Source: Bacteroidales bacterium
GTDB lineage: Bacteria > Bacteroidota > Bacteroidia > Bacteroidales > Bacteroidaceae
Length of the DNA stretch: 54,674 bases
Direction of reading: 5' to 3'
NCBI GenBank assembly: GCA_029227175.1
Contig: JAQXZK010000072.1
Location: forward strand, 1-54,674
Numbering within the stretch: the stretch's first letter is position 1; the number at the start of each line of letters is the position of its first letter. Below are positions 53,017-54,674 of the stretch, in pieces. The position numbers and the translations under genes are program-made. The notes beneath the pieces are model-generated. The model saw nothing but the letters and a program-made list of their open reading frames with translations, had not been told where the DNA came from and ran no database searches.

Positions 53017-54184
53017 ACGTATACGGCCGGCTGACAGGCTGGAAAGTGTCAGCGAATACTACTTCTCTCGAAAATTGAAAGAAGTGGCTCGAATGAATGC
53101 CGAAGGACTTGACGTGATAAGCCTTGGCATTGGTAGTCCGGATATGCCTCCATCGGCAGAGACGGTCGACACCCTCTGTCGGGAGGCCCGTAATCCCGGT
53201 GGTCACGGATACATGCCGTATGTCGGCATCCCGGAACTGCGTCAGGCCTTCGCAGCATGGTACAAGCGCTGGTATGACGTCGACCTCGACCCCGCTTCCG
53301 AGATTCAGCCGCTCATAGGTAGCAAAGAGGGTATTCTGCACGTCACGTTAGCCTTCGTGAATCCGGGCGATAAGGTGCTGGTGCCTAATCCCGGTTATCC
53401 TACCTACACGTCGTTGAGCCGCATCCTCGGCGCTGAGGTCGTCTACTACAACCTGCGTGCAGAGAATGGGTGGATGCCTGACTTTGACGAGTTGGAAAGC
53501 ATGGACTTGGACGGTGTCAAGCTGATGTGGACAAACTATCCGAATATGCCGACGGGTGCCAATGCTACGCCAGAATTGTATGAGAAGCTTGTCGCTTTCG
53601 CCAAGCGCAAGGGCATTGTCATCGTCAACGACAACCCTTACAGTTTCATCCTGAACGACCATCCTATCAGCATCCTGAAGGTACCGGGAGCCAAAGACTG
53701 CTGCATCGAGTTCAACTCTATGAGCAAGAGCCACAACATGCCGGGATGGCGTATCGGTATGCTGGCCTCCAATGCGGACTTCGTACAGTGGGTGTTGAAG
53801 GTCAAGAGTAACATTGACAGCGGTATGTTCCGGGCGATGCAGCTTGCTGCGGCCACCGCTCTTTCGTGCGGTGAGGACTGGTACGAGTCGAACAACGCAA
53901 ACTACAGAAGCCGCCGGGTATTGGCCGGGCAGATTATGGATGCCTTAGGCTGCACCTATGATGACAAGCAGGTGGGCATGTTCCTTTGGGGACGCATCCC
54001 CGAGTCGTGTGCTGACGTGGAGGAACTGACCGAGCGTGTACTTCACGAGGCGCGGGTGTTCATCACACCGGGTTTCATCTTCGGTAGTAACGGCAAGCGA
54101 TACATACGCATATCGCTCTGTTGCAAGGATGAGAAACTGGCCCAGGCGTTGCAAAGAATCAAATCATTGAATATTAAACAATAA
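52997..54184 (+). CDS. Class I/II aminotransferase, probably aromatic
   Basis: This PLP-dependent enzyme of 395 residues lies between prephenate dehydratase and DAHP synthase, so transamination of phenylpyruvate or 4-hydroxyphenylpyruvate is the likely task. Motifs are SLGIGSPDMPPS, VPNPGYPTY, TNYPNMPTGA, VNDNPYSF and the PLP lysine in NSMSKSHNMPGWRIG (Lys244), with FITPGFIFGSNGKRYIRIS near the end. The overall pattern is like LL-diaminopimelate or aspartate-type aminotransferases, so substrate range is not fixed by sequence. The start at 52997 overlaps pheA by 20 bp, suggesting coupling. Confidence 0.9.
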   Translation: MQNQENKRIRPADRLESVSEYYFSRKLKEVARMNAEGLDVISLGIGSPDMPPSAETVDTLCREARNPGGHGYMPYVGIPELRQAFAAWYKRWYDVDLDPASEIQPLIGSKEGILHVTLAFVNPGDKVLVPNPGYPTYTSLSRILGAEVVYYNLRAENGWMPDFDELESMDLDGVKLMWTNYPNMPTGANATPELYEKLVAFAKRKGIVIVNDNPYSFILNDHPISILKVPGAKDCCIEFNSMSKSHNMPGWRIGMLASNADFVQWVLKVKSNIDSGMFRAMQLAAATALSCGEDWYESNNANYRSRRVLAGQIMDALGCTYDDKQVGMFLWGRIPESCADVEELTERVLHEARVFITPGFIFGSNGKRYIRISLCCKDEKLAQALQRIKSLNIKQ

Positions 54185-54199
54185 AAATAGCATCATAAT

Positions 54200-54674
54200 A
54201 TGGACATTGAATTAAAACCATTGAACCTCCCGGGTGAAGGCGAAAGACCTTTGGTCATCGCCGGCCCTTGCAGTGCAGAAACAGAAGACCAAGTGATGAG
54301 TGCAGCACGTGCTCTTTCAAAGAATGGCATTAAGATTTTCCGTGCCGGAATCTGGAAGCCCCGTACGAAACCGGGTGGCTTTGAGGGAATCGGTGTTGAA
54401 GGTCTTGCCTGGATGAAAGCTGTCAAGCAGGAAACCGGTATGCTTGTAGCTACCGAGGTGGCTACGGCCAAACATGTATACGAGGCATTGAAGGCCGGCA
54501 TAGACGTGCTGTGGATTGGAGCACGTACCACTGCCAACCCGTTTGCCGTACAGGAAATTGCCGACGCGTTGAAGGGTGTTGACGTGCCCGTGCTCATCAA
54601 GAACCCGGTGAACCCCGACCTGGAGTTGTGGATTGGTGCCTTGCTGCGCATCAACGGTGCCGGCCTGCAACGTA
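54200..54674 (+). CDS. 3-deoxy-7-phosphoheptulonate synthase, N-terminal part (3' end outside window)
   Basis: DAHP synthase makes the first intermediate of the shikimate pathway from PEP and erythrose 4-phosphate. About 158 residues are visible from ATG 54200: PLVIAGPCSAETEDQV, then FRAGIWKPRTKPGGFEG and WIGARTTANPFAVQEIA and VLIKNPVNPDLELW. These are the type I-beta/KDO8P-like DAHP synthase motifs. In Bacteroidetes this gene usually carries a C-terminal chorismate mutase domain, which would lie beyond the window. It follows the aminotransferase by 15 bp and should be under the same attenuator. Confidence 0.94.
   Translation, partial: MDIELKPLNLPGEGERPLVIAGPCSAETEDQVMSAARALSKNGIKIFRAGIWKPRTKPGGFEGIGVEGLAWMKAVKQETGMLVATEVATAKHVYEALKAGIDVLWIGARTTANPFAVQEIADALKGVDVPVLIKNPVNPDLELWIGALLRINGAGLQR

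Overview
The window is a chromosomal segment of a Bacteroidales bacterium (Bacteroides/Prevotella/Paraprevotella type). The evidence is a fusA-rpsJ junction with no tuf between them, promoters of the TAnnTTTG (-7) type and almost no Shine-Dalgarno sequences, a SusC/SusD pair, an archaeal-type ApgM between thrA and thrC, and zinc-ligand-free S14 and L36.

Region 1 (1-17230, + strand) is the str/S10/spc/alpha ribosomal supercluster: rpsG (3' end), fusA, rpsJ, rplC-D-W-B, rpsS, rplV, rpsC, rplP, rpmC, rpsQ, rplN-X-E, rpsN, rpsH, rplF-R, rpsE, rpmD, rplO, secY, map, infA, rpmJ, rpsM-K-D, rpoA and rplQ. It is closed by a strong terminator. A hairpin separates fusA from rpsJ, and a structured leader precedes rpsD.

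Region 2 (17230-24070) holds a decayed IS66 transposase fragment, then, on the - strand, a small LuxR-type regulator overlapping an FAD oxidoreductase, and radA. Divergent from radA are a beta-carbonic anhydrase and a GH89 alpha-N-acetylglucosaminidase. Region 3 (24070-30111) is a threonine operon, thrA-apgM-thrC, followed by an MscS channel.

Region 4 (30112-46630) is the accessory core. A six-gene - strand operon (about 39972 down to 30465) encodes a PAPS-independent aryl-sulfate sulfotransferase, a ChrA-type anion transporter, a PAPS-type sulfotransferase, a large secreted glycosidase-like protein, the PAP phosphatase CysQ and a secreted heparinase II/III-type lyase. Directly upstream, with its own terminator, is a SusC/SusD pair with a leader of about 500 nt, and divergent from that is a GH16 lipoprotein. 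Together they suggest a locus for capture, cleavage and sulfo-group transfer on sulfated or anionic glycans. The pairing of two mechanistically different sulfotransferases with PAP removal is the best candidate here for an undescribed system.

Region 5 (46630-54674) starts with a 42-bp minisatellite, then recJ, recQ and a TPR protein. It ends with an aromatic amino acid operon: prephenate dehydratase, an aminotransferase and DAHP synthase (cut by the window edge). This operon is preceded by a classical attenuator: a 27-residue leader peptide in which 11 of residues 4-15 are Phe or Tyr, mutually exclusive antiterminator and terminator hairpins, and an 8-T tract ending 11 nt before the pheA start codon.

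All functional calls come from reading motifs and gene order by eye. No database search or folding calculation was run.
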